From positions 1-64,000 of the forward strand of contig CAYSQW010000006.1 in NCBI GenBank assembly GCA_964433135.1: a stretch of DNA of 64,000 bases, given 5' to 3'. This document shows positions 16,161 to 24,780 of the stretch, in pieces. The DNA is from CAYSQW01 sp964433135 (GTDB taxonomy: Bacteria; Acidobacteriota; Aminicenantia; Aminicenantales; Aminicenantaceae). The position numbers and the translations under genes are program-made. The notes below the pieces were generated by a model. It was not told the DNA's origin and did not search any database. It worked only from the letters and a program-made list of their open reading frames with translations. Every line of letters begins with the position of its first letter. The first letter of the stretch is position 1.

Positions 16161-18314
16161 CTATTGGATCTCCGCCAAAAGAGCCTTGATTTCTTCTTGG
16201 TCCGGATTGATCTCGAGTGATTTTTCCCAGACGCGCCGGGCGAGCGACACCTCGTTGAGATCGTAATAGCATCGGCCGATATCGTTGAGGATCTCGATCA
16301 TGTCCCCTTTATGGCTGAGGGCTTTCTGGTAATAGGAAACGGCTTCCTCCAGTCTGTTCATGGCCTGCAGGCATTTGCCGAGATAGAAATACAGGGCATA
16401 ATTGGCCGATCCTTGCTCAGCGAAGGGAAGCAGCATCTGATATGCGGATTCCACCTCGCGGTTGACGAGCAGCACCCGAGCGTAGCGCAGCGCGTAATCG
16501 AGGGAGAAGGGCTTGCGGGCATACGCTCTCCCCAATTCCCGTCTTGCATTGGGGATGTCGCCCTTATTCAGAAACTGGTTGCCGAGAAGATAGGAATAAA
16601 CCGGATCTTCCCGTGGGGGATTCGTTTGGACGACGATCCAGGGTTCGGGACCGAAACGTGAGGTGACGGTCAGGGTTTCGCTGGCGGTGAGGAGCTGCTT
16701 CCTTTCCGCGTCGCGCAGATAGACCGTAAGCCTGTATGTCCCGGGTGAAAGCGCACTCAGGTCGAATTCATGAAGGAATCCGTCCCTTCCCCCGTTTGCC
16801 CCGACAGGCTCGCTCTCGCGATGGGCGATCCGATTGCCGCGGGAGATGACGTATTCCAGGATTCCGTCGTCGAGCGCCTCCTTTTCCATTCCGAAGATTT
16901 GAAAGTAGAGATAGAGGGTCTCCATCCTCCCGAATCGGTTTTTCAACTGGGGATAGAGCTGCAGATCGCCGATCTGGTAGGCTTTGCATACGTCGGCATA
17001 TGGAGATTCGGTGTTGATCTTGTTGGCGAGGATCAGAGGGCTGATCATCCGGATCCCCGGCCGGGGAACGATCAATTCGTTCTCATAAGAGGTGAATTCC
17101 TTGGTGACCGTGTTTTCCAGCAGTAGATGGAAGGTATAAACTCCCGGGATCATGGGAAAGGAGTCATGCAGATTGAAAGGCCTTTCTCCTATGGTTTCCA
17201 GCTGCTTTTTCTTCAGCTCGATGGGAAAATCGCGGGAGTGCTGAAAAATCGTTTCATCTTCGTTATCCGTTACCCTGACACTCATCTTGATATTGGTGAA
17301 GTATTTCTCTTTGTAACGGTCTATGGAGATGAATTCCGGCTGAACGGCATAATTGACGAAGAACAATCCGGATCGGTCCCTGAGAACCTGAAGTTGGGTC
17401 CGACTGGGGATATGATTTACGGAATAGCTCACTTCCACGACGGCTTTGTGTTCAAGGAAATCGTAGGCATAATCGTCACGGATCGACTTTTGAGGAGCTG
17501 CTTCCACTTCTCCGATCAATACCGAGGAAGTGAGGCGTGTGCTCGGATCGCCTTTTCCCATGAAATTGGAGAGGGCCGCATCGGCCAGTTCATCCAGCAG
17601 GCTGTCCCGCAGGAGCTGCAGAGCGGTGCGGTCTCTTATGTCCATGAGGGAATTCAGCTGATCTTGGCGTCTGACGGGAGCGTCCTTGGAGATGTCCGCC
17701 CCCTCGTCAACGCCTACGGTGCGCAGCGAAACGATTTGTCGGGTGCTGACGACTTGTCCGGAATCGGCCATCGGGACCAGACTTTTGGGGCCGTCGATGA
17801 GAGGGGAGTACAGTTCGAATTCCCCCACGCCTCCCCGCTGGAAAAAAAGAAGTCGGAACTGAGGCGGCTGGCCGATGCGCGGATTGCCTTGGTAATACCA
17901 GACAATAATGGGGTGGGTATCCCGATTATTCAAATATGTTTGGATCTGTTGGGGCTCGCCGAGGATGATGTAAAAGCGCCCGCGGTCGGTACTCCATCCT
18001 TCAACCGGCGTGCCTTTTCCGAAATGATGATTGGCGTATCGGATCCTTCGGTAATGTTCGTCTTTGAACTCGTTGGTCGGCGTCCCCGGCGTTGGATCAC
18101 GCTGTTTCCAAAATTCCTCGATGAAAAGGTCCCGTTCGCGGTCGTTTTCCAGACGCTTGAAGACCTTGCTTTCGTTGTGGGTGATGATGTAGATGACCTC
18201 TTCCCGCAACCATTTCTTATATTTTGGAGGAAGCTTCGATGCTTGGGCATGCAGTTGATAGCCGAAAGTGAAAGACAGCAGCAGCCCCGCCGCGAGCCTA
18301 ATGAATGCGTTCAT
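16161..18314 (-). CDS. GWxTD-domain protein with TPR repeats, exported
   Basis: This is the intact 717-residue paralogue of the broken gene at 1874-3931. The start at 18314 (MNAFIRLAAGLLLSFTFG, a signal peptide ending LHAQA) follows AAGGAG with an 8-base spacer; an upstream in-frame start at 18473 lacks support. Domain order: GWxTD region at about residues 25-190 (KWLREEVIYIITHNESKVF, FWKQRDPTPGTP, EGWSTDRGRFYIILGEP), a middle beta-rich domain (VVEVSYSVNHI, PFNLHDSFPMIPGVYTFHLL) and C-terminal TPR-like repeats (LDYALRYARVLLVNREVESA, YLGKCLQAMNRLEEAVSYY, DIGRCYYDLNEVSLARRVW). It converges on the amidohydrolase pair with a 12-base gap. The molecular function is unknown. Export and TPRs suggest an envelope scaffold. 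Confidence 0.85.
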   Translation of the reverse strand: MNAFIRLAAGLLLSFTFGYQLHAQASKLPPKYKKWLREEVIYIITHNESKVFKRLENDRERDLFIEEFWKQRDPTPGTPTNEFKDEHYRRIRYANHHFGKGTPVEGWSTDRGRFYIILGEPQQIQTYLNNRDTHPIIVWYYQGNPRIGQPPQFRLLFFQRGGVGEFELYSPLIDGPKSLVPMADSGQVVSTRQIVSLRTVGVDEGADISKDAPVRRQDQLNSLMDIRDRTALQLLRDSLLDELADAALSNFMGKGDPSTRLTSSVLIGEVEAAPQKSIRDDYAYDFLEHKAVVEVSYSVNHIPSRTQLQVLRDRSGLFFVNYAVQPEFISIDRYKEKYFTNIKMSVRVTDNEDETIFQHSRDFPIELKKKQLETIGERPFNLHDSFPMIPGVYTFHLLLENTVTKEFTSYENELIVPRPGIRMISPLILANKINTESPYADVCKAYQIGDLQLYPQLKNRFGRMETLYLYFQIFGMEKEALDDGILEYVISRGNRIAHRESEPVGANGGRDGFLHEFDLSALSPGTYRLTVYLRDAERKQLLTASETLTVTSRFGPEPWIVVQTNPPREDPVYSYLLGNQFLNKGDIPNARRELGRAYARKPFSLDYALRYARVLLVNREVESAYQMLLPFAEQGSANYALYFYLGKCLQAMNRLEEAVSYYQKALSHKGDMIEILNDIGRCYYDLNEVSLARRVWEKSLEINPDQEEIKALLAEIQ

Positions 18315-18580
18315 GAAAATGCTCCTTTTTGCCGAAAGGACTGAACTGCAAATATCATGCCAATCATCCCTCCGAAGATAAGAGCGGTTTGAGGTGCACC
18401 GGCGTCGCGGCTTATCCGCGGCGGGGACGTCTCCTCCTCTTATCAATTTAATCGGCATGGCAAAGGCTGTCAAATGTCGGGAAGAGGCGGGGAGTCCGGT
18501 TTACCGGGAGGGTAAAACTGTAATCATGTTTTACAGAATTTATGAACGTCTGATGAATCTTCTTCGGACTTTTGGTCGGA
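18315..18580. other. Intergenic region between GWxTD gene and hslV promoter
   Basis: No gene is supported here. The region contains dyads near 18505 (CCGG-TTTA-CCGG) and at about 18528-18538 (CTGTAA...TTACAG). No heat-shock CIRCE element was found. The leader of the GWxTD gene lies at its left end. Confidence 0.4.
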
Positions 18581-18609
18581 TTGACGTTTTTACGAATTGA
18601 CGATATCAT
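18581..18609 (+). promoter_or_regulatory. Candidate sigma-70 promoter of hslVU
   Basis: TTGACG (18581-18586) and TATCAT (18604-18609) are separated by 17 bases. Transcription would start near 18616, about 14 bases before the hslV start. Confidence 0.6.
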
Positions 18610-18629
18610 ACCCATCATAAGGAAGTGAG

Positions 18630-19160
18630 ATGATGTTTGAAGCGACAACCATTGTATGTATCCGTCACAAAAACAAAGTGGCCATCGCCGGAGACGGTCA
18701 AGTGACTTACGGCGATACTGTTTTAAAGCAAAAGGCCAGCAAACTCCGGCGTCTTTATAAAGGCGCCGTGGTGGCAGGTTTCTCCGGCGCCACCTCCGAT
18801 GCGTTCGCGCTGTTTTCGCGCTTCGAAGGCAAATTGGAAGAATTTCGCGGAAACCTGCGCCGGGCGGCGATCGAGTTGGCACAGGATTGGAGGCTTGATC
18901 GGGCTCTGCGCCGACTGGAAGCGCTGCTGATCGTCGCCGACAAGGAAAATGCGTTCCTCATATCGGGGACCGGTGATGTCGTCGAACCGGATGATGGGAT
19001 CATCGCTATCGGGTCCGGAGGGGCCTTTGCCTTGGCCGCGGCCCGGGCTCTGGTCAAATATTCCCGGCTTTCGGCTAAAGATGCCGCCGTGGAAGCATTG
19101 AAAATCAGCGCGGATATCTGTATTTACACGAATCAGCACATCTCGGTGGAGGAACTGTAA
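18630..19160 (+). CDS. hslV: ATP-dependent protease HslVU, peptidase subunit HslV
   Basis: The product has 176 residues, the usual length for HslV. It starts at ATG 18630 or 18633 after AAGGA. A short propeptide precedes the catalytic Thr in FEATTIVCIRH, which becomes the N-terminal nucleophile. The proteasome beta-type fold is supported by VAIAGDGQVTYGDTVLK, GFSGATSDAFALFSRFE and IGSGGAFALAAARAL. Twelve copies form the degradation chamber capped by HslU. It is directly followed by hslU with no gap, the conserved arrangement. Confidence 0.97.
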   Translation: MMFEATTIVCIRHKNKVAIAGDGQVTYGDTVLKQKASKLRRLYKGAVVAGFSGATSDAFALFSRFEGKLEEFRGNLRRAAIELAQDWRLDRALRRLEALLIVADKENAFLISGTGDVVEPDDGIIAIGSGGAFALAAARALVKYSRLSAKDAAVEALKISADICIYTNQHISVEEL

Positions 19161-20552
19161 ATGGCCATTTCACTGCCTGAATCCTTGGAAAATCCCGTAC
19201 TGAGTCCAAAAGAGATCGAACTTACGCCGCGCGAGATCGTGGCGGAGTTGGATAAATACATCGTCGGTCAGCAGGAAGCCAAAAAAGCGGTCGCGATCGC
19301 ACTGCGCAATCGTTTTCGGCGCCGCAAGCTCCCGGCGGAACTGGCGGATGAGATCGCGCCCAAGAACATTTTGATGATCGGGCCCACCGGAGTGGGGAAG
19401 ACCGAGATCTCCCGGAGACTGGCCAAATTGACGGCATCGCCTTTTCTCAAGATAGAAGCGAGCAAGTTTACCGAAGTGGGATATGTCGGCCGGGACGTGG
19501 AGTCCATGATCCGGGATCTGGTTCGGATGTCGGTGGATATGGTTAAATCCGATAAGATTCTCGAGGTGAGGGAAAAGGCGCAGCGTCATGTCGAGGAGCG
19601 TTTGCTGGACATCCTGCTCCCGCCGCCGAAGAGAGTCCCGGCGGCGGAGCCCGAACCGGACATCGCTCAGTTTCAAAAGACACGGGAAAAATTCCGGTTG
19701 CAGCTTCGCAACGGGCAGCTGGATGAACGTTTGGTCGAAATCGATGTCAAAGAAAAAATGGCTTCGCCGTTCGAAATCTTCTCCAATGCCGGTGTTGAGG
19801 AAATCGGCATCCATATCCAGGAGCTTCTACCGGGGTTCGGAGGAGGAAAATCCAAACGGAGAAAGGTCAAAATCAGCGAAGCTCGGGAATACCTGTTGGA
19901 GGAAGAAGAAAAAAGGCTTGTCGATATGGATCAGGTTTCCCGTCTTGCGGTGGAAAAAGTCGAACATTCCGGGATCATTTTCCTTGATGAGGTGGATAAG
20001 ATATCCGGCCGGGAATCCGGACAGGGCCCTGAGGTGAGCCGGGAGGGAGTGCAGAGGGATTTGCTGCCCATCATCGAGGGGACAACGGTCAATACACGAT
20101 ACGGATTGGTTCGAACGGATCATATCCTTTTCATCGGAGCCGGGGCCTTTCATGTATCCAAACCTTCGGATTTGATTCCTGAACTGCAGGGACGTTTCCC
20201 CATCCGGGTGGAGCTGACTTCGCTGGGAAAAGAAGATTTCATCAAGATCCTGACGGAGCCGGAGAATGCCTTGATCAAACAATATATCGCACTCATGGGT
20301 ACGGAAGGCATCCGGGTTAAATTTACCGAAGACTCGATTGACGAGATCTCCGGAATCGCGGAAAAAGTCAATGACATCAATGAGAATATCGGTGCGCGGC
20401 GTCTGCACACGATCATGGAAAAAGTGATGGAGGAAATCTCGTTTGCGGCACCTGAAATGAAAAAGAAAAGGATTTCCATCGATAGAAAATACGTACATAA
20501 GCAACTGACGGATATCATTGAAGACGAGGACCTCAGCCGGTTTATTCTTTGA
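19161..20552 (+). CDS. hslU: ATP-dependent protease HslVU, ATPase subunit HslU
   Basis: The product has 463 residues. Its ATG follows the hslV stop immediately. It is a AAA+ unfoldase: Walker A GPTGVGKTE at about residue 72, Walker B GIIFLDEVDKI, an I-domain insert between them with charged low-complexity stretches, sensor region GARRLHTIMEKVMEE and the typical C-terminal EDLSRFIL tail that inserts into HslV. It unfolds proteins and feeds them to HslV in the cytoplasm. The stop codon overlaps the following lipoprotein start (TGATG). Confidence 0.97.
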   Translation: MAISLPESLENPVLSPKEIELTPREIVAELDKYIVGQQEAKKAVAIALRNRFRRRKLPAELADEIAPKNILMIGPTGVGKTEISRRLAKLTASPFLKIEASKFTEVGYVGRDVESMIRDLVRMSVDMVKSDKILEVREKAQRHVEERLLDILLPPPKRVPAAEPEPDIAQFQKTREKFRLQLRNGQLDERLVEIDVKEKMASPFEIFSNAGVEEIGIHIQELLPGFGGGKSKRRKVKISEAREYLLEEEEKRLVDMDQVSRLAVEKVEHSGIIFLDEVDKISGRESGQGPEVSREGVQRDLLPIIEGTTVNTRYGLVRTDHILFIGAGAFHVSKPSDLIPELQGRFPIRVELTSLGKEDFIKILTEPENALIKQYIALMGTEGIRVKFTEDSIDEISGIAEKVNDINENIGARRLHTIMEKVMEEISFAAPEMKKKRISIDRKYVHKQLTDIIEDEDLSRFIL

Positions 20553-21661
20553 TGCGAAAAAAAAAGGCGCTGTTCCTGCTTGGGATTCTGGCCGGATTGT
20601 GTTTCGGATGCGGGAAAAAGGGGCCTATCGTTCCGCCGGTTCTCAAACTCCCCCGGAAAGTGCAGGATTTTATAGCTCTTCAGCAGGGAGCCCGCATCAT
20701 TCTCAGCTGGAAAAATCCGACGGCATATACCGATGGAAGCCCGCTGGAAGCCATAGCGGGAATCGAGATCTGGCTCGTCGACGTGGATCTTCCCGGCGCG
20801 GTTCCGATAACGGCGGGTGATTTTCCCTCTCGCGCCGCCCGGCTGCAATTGCTGGAAACCGAGGAATTCGTAGGGATCCCGGATGAGACGTCTCCTGATA
20901 AGGGAAACCACTCCTTTCCCATCGAGATCAAGCCATCGGATTTTGGCGCCAAACGCTTTACCTTCGGAATAAGGGTATTGACCGGCAGGCGGAGGACGTC
21001 GGCTTTTTCAGATCCGGTCTCGGTGGAACCGAGGCTCATTTCCCGGGCGCCTGGAAATATGCGGGCCCGGATCCATGCGGATCGGATCGAGTTGGAATGG
21101 GATGCGCCGGAAAAAAATATCGACGACTCGACGCCCGCGATCGTCAAGGGGTATTTCGTCTATCGCACAGTTCCTGAGGGGAATCCCATACGCATGAATG
21201 AAGCGCCCCTTGATGCGCCGAGGTTGGAAGACCGGGATATTGTCTTCGGGCGTTCCTATGTGTATACGGTCAGAGCAACGGCCGTTGATGTTCCTCCCTT
21301 TGCGGAAAGCGATCCCGCTCCCGAGATACGCGTCGATGTCAAGGATATTTTCCCTCCGCAACCGCCTCGGGGCGTTATCGCCATCGTGGGAAGGGATTTC
21401 GTCGCCCTCAGTTGGGAGGCCAACCGGGAGAGAGACTTGATGGGTTACCGGGTGTGGAGAAAATGTGGGGGAGAACAAGAGCTCGCCCCCCTGGAAAACG
21501 AGCCGGTTCCCGAAAATGCGTATACCGACCGAACGGTTACCGCGGTTTCGGATTGTGTCTACGCCGTAACGGCCGTCGATCAGGAAGGAAATGAAAGTCG
21601 GACTTCCAATGAGGTTCACGTTCATATGGAAGGAGACGCAAATGAGACTTTATCGTTTTAA
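20552..21661 (+). CDS. CGKKGP lipoprotein with fibronectin type III-like repeats
   Basis: The product has 369 residues. The ATG at 20552 overlaps the hslU stop by one base. It has a lipoprotein signal (LLGILAGLCFGC), and the mature N-terminus CGKKGPIVPP resembles the LptM/YifL-type CGxKGP lipoprotein start. The rest carries three fibronectin type III-like beta-sandwich repeats with the WxxP-type core strand (RIILSWKNPTAY, RIELEWDAPEKN, FVALSWEANRERD). It has no catalytic motif and is a likely periplasm-facing or surface binding lipoprotein. It overlaps the next gene by 20 bases. Its link to HslVU is positional only. Confidence 0.75.
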   Translation: MRKKKALFLLGILAGLCFGCGKKGPIVPPVLKLPRKVQDFIALQQGARIILSWKNPTAYTDGSPLEAIAGIEIWLVDVDLPGAVPITAGDFPSRAARLQLLETEEFVGIPDETSPDKGNHSFPIEIKPSDFGAKRFTFGIRVLTGRRRTSAFSDPVSVEPRLISRAPGNMRARIHADRIELEWDAPEKNIDDSTPAIVKGYFVYRTVPEGNPIRMNEAPLDAPRLEDRDIVFGRSYVYTVRATAVDVPPFAESDPAPEIRVDVKDIFPPQPPRGVIAIVGRDFVALSWEANRERDLMGYRVWRKCGGEQELAPLENEPVPENAYTDRTVTAVSDCVYAVTAVDQEGNESRTSNEVHVHMEGDANETLSF

Positions 21662-22406
21662 ACAGGGGAAAAAAGCGGTTTACGGTGTTTTACGGGAAGA
21701 ACGTCTCCAAGTCGTCAGCGGGTCGATTTTCCGGAGCATTCGAGAAACCGGGGAATCGATTCCCATAGGAGACGTTCGTCTTCTTCCTCCGGTCGTTCCA
21801 TCGAAGATCGTCGCCGTGGGGCGCAATTATAAAGATCATGCGGCTGAGATGGGGAATCCGCTTCCTGTGGAACCTCTGCTCTTTATGAAACCGCCTTCCG
21901 CGGTTATCGGTCCCGAAGATGTCATCGTCTATCCCGGGATGGCGAAACGGGTGGATTTTGAAGGGGAATTGGCCGTTGTCATCCGGAAAACGACGGCCGG
22001 ACTGAAAGATGACGATCCGGTCGAGGACAACATCCTGGGATATACGATCTGCAATGATGTAACGGCTCGGGATCTTCAGAAAAAAGACGGCCAGTTCACG
22101 CGGGCCAAGGGATTCGATACGTTCGCTCCTCTCGGTCCGTGCATCAGTACGGATATCGATCCGGGCCGTCTGCATTTGAAGAGCTTTCTGAACGGAAAGC
22201 TTCGCCAATCCGCCGGCACGAAAAACCTCATTTTTTCGATCCCTTTCTTGGTGCGTTTCATTTCACGCATCATGACTCTCGTTCCCGGAGACGTCATCAG
22301 CACCGGAACACCGGCGGGAGTCGGTCCCATGTCGCCGGGAGACCGCATCGATATTCAGATCGAAGGCATCGGGGTCCTTTCGAATCGGCTCATGAAGGTC
22401 CGCTGA
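21642..22406 (+). CDS. Fumarylacetoacetate hydrolase-family protein
   Basis: The product has 254 residues. The ATG at 21642 follows AAGGAGA with a short spacer and lies within the end of the lipoprotein gene. The FAH fold is shown by VAVGRNYKDHAAEMGN, FMKPPSAVIGP, RVDFEGELAVVI (metal-binding Glu pair), CNDVTARDLQ, GPMSPGDRIDIQIEGIG and VISTGTPAGVG. Family members are Mg-dependent hydrolases or decarboxylases of acylpyruvates and related 2-keto compounds, for example in aromatic acid breakdown or oxaloacetate decarboxylation. The exact substrate cannot be assigned. Confidence 0.87.
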   Translation: MRLYRFKQGKKAVYGVLREERLQVVSGSIFRSIRETGESIPIGDVRLLPPVVPSKIVAVGRNYKDHAAEMGNPLPVEPLLFMKPPSAVIGPEDVIVYPGMAKRVDFEGELAVVIRKTTAGLKDDDPVEDNILGYTICNDVTARDLQKKDGQFTRAKGFDTFAPLGPCISTDIDPGRLHLKSFLNGKLRQSAGTKNLIFSIPFLVRFISRIMTLVPGDVISTGTPAGVGPMSPGDRIDIQIEGIGVLSNRLMKVR

Positions 22407-22507
22407 GCACCGGATTCGGTATGAGGACAAAAAGCATTAGACTTTTTCCGCCGCATATATTTTAATGATGGAGAAGACTACGCCCCTAGGGCTTTTGGGA
22501 GGATAGA

Positions 22508-23155
22508 ATGAAAATTTTCTTGGATACGGCGAATCTCGATCAGATCGCGGAAGCAGCCAGCTGGGGGATCCTGGACGGAGTAACGACCAATCCAAGCCTT
22601 ATCGCCAAGGAAAAACGTAATTTTAAAGAGCTTATCAGCGAGATCTCCCGGATCGTTCCCGGTCCCATCAGTGCGGAATGCGTGTCGATGAAAGCCGAGG
22701 ACATGATTCCGGAAGCGCGGGAATTAGCCAAAATCGCGGAGAATATCGTCATCAAGATCCCCATCGGGATCGAAGGATTGAAGGCGATCAAGGCACTTTC
22801 CGAAGAGGGGGTCAACGTCAATACAACGCTTATCTTTTCTTCCAGCCAAGCCATCATGGCCGCCAAGGCAGGAGCCCGCTATGTCAGTCCATTCGTCGGC
22901 CGTTTGGACGACATCTCACATGACGGTCTCGAACTCGTCGAGCAGATCGTTACTGTTTTCAATAACTACGAATACGAAACCGAAGTGATTGTCGCCAGCA
23001 TCCGGCATCCCCTGCATTTCGTGGAATCGGCCATGATGGGAGCCGATATCGCGACCTTGCCCTTTTCCGCTCTGGAAAAGCTGGTCAAACACCCTTTGAC
23101 GGATATCGGGATAGAACGATTCCTGCAGGATTGGGAAAAAGTCAAAAACCTGTAA
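22508..23155 (+). CDS. fsa: Fructose-6-phosphate aldolase/transaldolase-like protein
   Basis: The product has 215 residues, the length of the short TalC/FSA subfamily. The ATG at 22508 follows GGGAGG. Family motifs are MKIFLDTANL, DGVTTNPSLIAKE, the Schiff-base Lys in NIVIKIPIG, VNVNTTLIFSSSQA and ARYVSPFVGRLDD. The expected reaction is transfer or cleavage of dihydroxyacetone units on sugar phosphates. Transaldolase and aldolase activity cannot be separated without testing. A weak TTAGAC-18-TTTAAT sequence (22437-22466) precedes it. The acyl-CoA carboxylase genes follow after 12 bases. Confidence 0.9.
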   Translation: MKIFLDTANLDQIAEAASWGILDGVTTNPSLIAKEKRNFKELISEISRIVPGPISAECVSMKAEDMIPEARELAKIAENIVIKIPIGIEGLKAIKALSEEGVNVNTTLIFSSSQAIMAAKAGARYVSPFVGRLDDISHDGLELVEQIVTVFNNYEYETEVIVASIRHPLHFVESAMMGADIATLPFSALEKLVKHPLTDIGIERFLQDWEKVKNL

Positions 23156-23167
23156 ATATCAAGGACC

Positions 23168-24718
23168 ATGTCCGCGCCGAAAAACATGAAGGAACTGAGC
23201 CGCAGGCAGGCGGAAGCCGAAGCCGGCGGAGGCAAGGACAGGGTCGCGAAACAACACAATTCCGGAAAGCTGACCGCCCGTGAAAGGATCACGCTGCTTC
23301 TCGATGAGAACTCTTTTCATGAAATGGACAAACTTGTGGTTCACCAGTGCCACGATTTCGGCATGGGAAGAAAGAAAATTCCAGGTGACGGTGTGGTTAC
23401 GGGATACGGCACGATCGACGGCCGGACCGTTTTCATCTTCGCGCAGGATTTCACGGTTTTCGGCGGTTCACTGAGTGCCTCCAACGCTCAAAAGATCTGC
23501 AAGATCATGGACATGGCTCTCAAGGCCGGATCCCCCTTGATCGGATTGAATGATTCCGGTGGAGCCCGCATTCAGGAAGGCGTCGCCAGTCTTGCGGGAT
23601 ATGCGGATATTTTCCTGCGCAACGTGCTGGCGTCCGGCGTCATTCCCCAAATCTCCGCCATTATGGGTCCCTGTGCGGGGGGAGCCGTATATTCGCCCGC
23701 CATCACGGATTTCATCATCATGACCAAGCGGATCAGCAACATGTTCATCACCGGACCGGATGTGATCAAGGCCGTTACCCACGAGGAGGTCAGCAAGGAG
23801 GAGCTGGGAGGAGCCGAAACACACAATACGTTAAGCGGCGTGGCGCATTTCGCCGCCGAGAATGAGGAGCAGACATTCGCGTTGATCCGTGAGCTTTTTT
23901 CCTTCATACCGGAAAACAACCTGGAAGATCCCCCGGAAAAGGAAAACGGTGATCCTCCCGACCGCATCAGCGAAAAGTTAAACCACATCATCCCGGAAGA
24001 TCCCAATCAACCCTATGATATCCGTCATGTTATTCGTGAAGTCTTGGACGATCATTATTTTTTCGAGGTCCAGGAGCATTTCGCTAAGAATATCGTCGTC
24101 GGATTCGGCCGCCTGGCCGGAAAGTCCGTGGCGATCGTCGCCAACCAGCCCGATTATCTTGCAGGTGTGTTGGATATCGACTGCTCCGATAAAGGAGCCC
24201 GGTTTATCAGATTCTGCGATGCTTTCAATATCCCCCTGATCACTTTTGAAGACGTTCCCGGCTTCCTCCCGGGAGTGGCGCAGGAGCACGGAGGGATCAT
24301 CCGGCACGGCGCCAAAATCCTGTATGCATTCGCGGAGGCTACGGTTCCCAAGGTCACCATCATCACACGGAAAGCTTATGGAGGCGCCTATTGTGTGATG
24401 GCTTCGAAACATATCCGCGCCGATGTCAACTATGCCTATCCCACGGCGGAAATTGCCGTTATGGGGCCGGAGGGCGCCGTGCGCATCGTCTATAAGCGCG
24501 AGTTGGAAGAAGCCGGTGATCCCGGGGACCTGAGCCGGAAGAAGATCGAAGAATTCAGGAAAAAATTCGCCAATCCTTTTATCGCCTGTGAAAAAGGGTA
24601 TCTGGATGGCGTCATCGAGCCCCAAAATACGCGACAGCATCTGATCGCCGCTCTGAAAATGCTGGAGAACAAGCGGGATAAAAACCCCCCTAAAAAGCAC
24701 GGGAACATCCCTCTCTAA
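23168..24718 (+). CDS. pccB: Acyl-CoA carboxylase carboxyltransferase subunit (propionyl-CoA type)
   Basis: The product has 516 residues, typical of PccB-type carboxyltransferases that fuse both crotonase-like halves. The ribosome site is a weak AAGGA in the preceding 12 bases. Motifs: AKQHNSGKLTARERI near the N-terminus, LNDSGGARIQEG (first oxyanion region), IMGPCAGGAVYSPA, GVLDIDCSDKGARFIRFCD, and VTIITRKAYGGAYCVMASK (second oxyanion region). It transfers CO2 from carboxybiotin to an acyl-CoA. Propionyl-CoA is most likely, but acetyl-CoA is possible. The biotin carboxylase and carrier genes follow, so all three activities are present as separate chains. Confidence 0.92.
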   Translation: MSAPKNMKELSRRQAEAEAGGGKDRVAKQHNSGKLTARERITLLLDENSFHEMDKLVVHQCHDFGMGRKKIPGDGVVTGYGTIDGRTVFIFAQDFTVFGGSLSASNAQKICKIMDMALKAGSPLIGLNDSGGARIQEGVASLAGYADIFLRNVLASGVIPQISAIMGPCAGGAVYSPAITDFIIMTKRISNMFITGPDVIKAVTHEEVSKEELGGAETHNTLSGVAHFAAENEEQTFALIRELFSFIPENNLEDPPEKENGDPPDRISEKLNHIIPEDPNQPYDIRHVIREVLDDHYFFEVQEHFAKNIVVGFGRLAGKSVAIVANQPDYLAGVLDIDCSDKGARFIRFCDAFNIPLITFEDVPGFLPGVAQEHGGIIRHGAKILYAFAEATVPKVTIITRKAYGGAYCVMASKHIRADVNYAYPTAEIAVMGPEGAVRIVYKRELEEAGDPGDLSRKKIEEFRKKFANPFIACEKGYLDGVIEPQNTRQHLIAALKMLENKRDKNPPKKHGNIPL

Positions 24719-24780
24719 ACAGCGGGTAAGGAAGATCGCGTCCGTCGTGCCTTCGGCGGAACCGGACGCGGAGAAAAAAT

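Noticed and set aside
17127..18344. 405-codon open frame on the plus strand
   Set aside because: Antisense to the GWxTD gene at 16161-18314. It has no ribosome site or recognisable domain.
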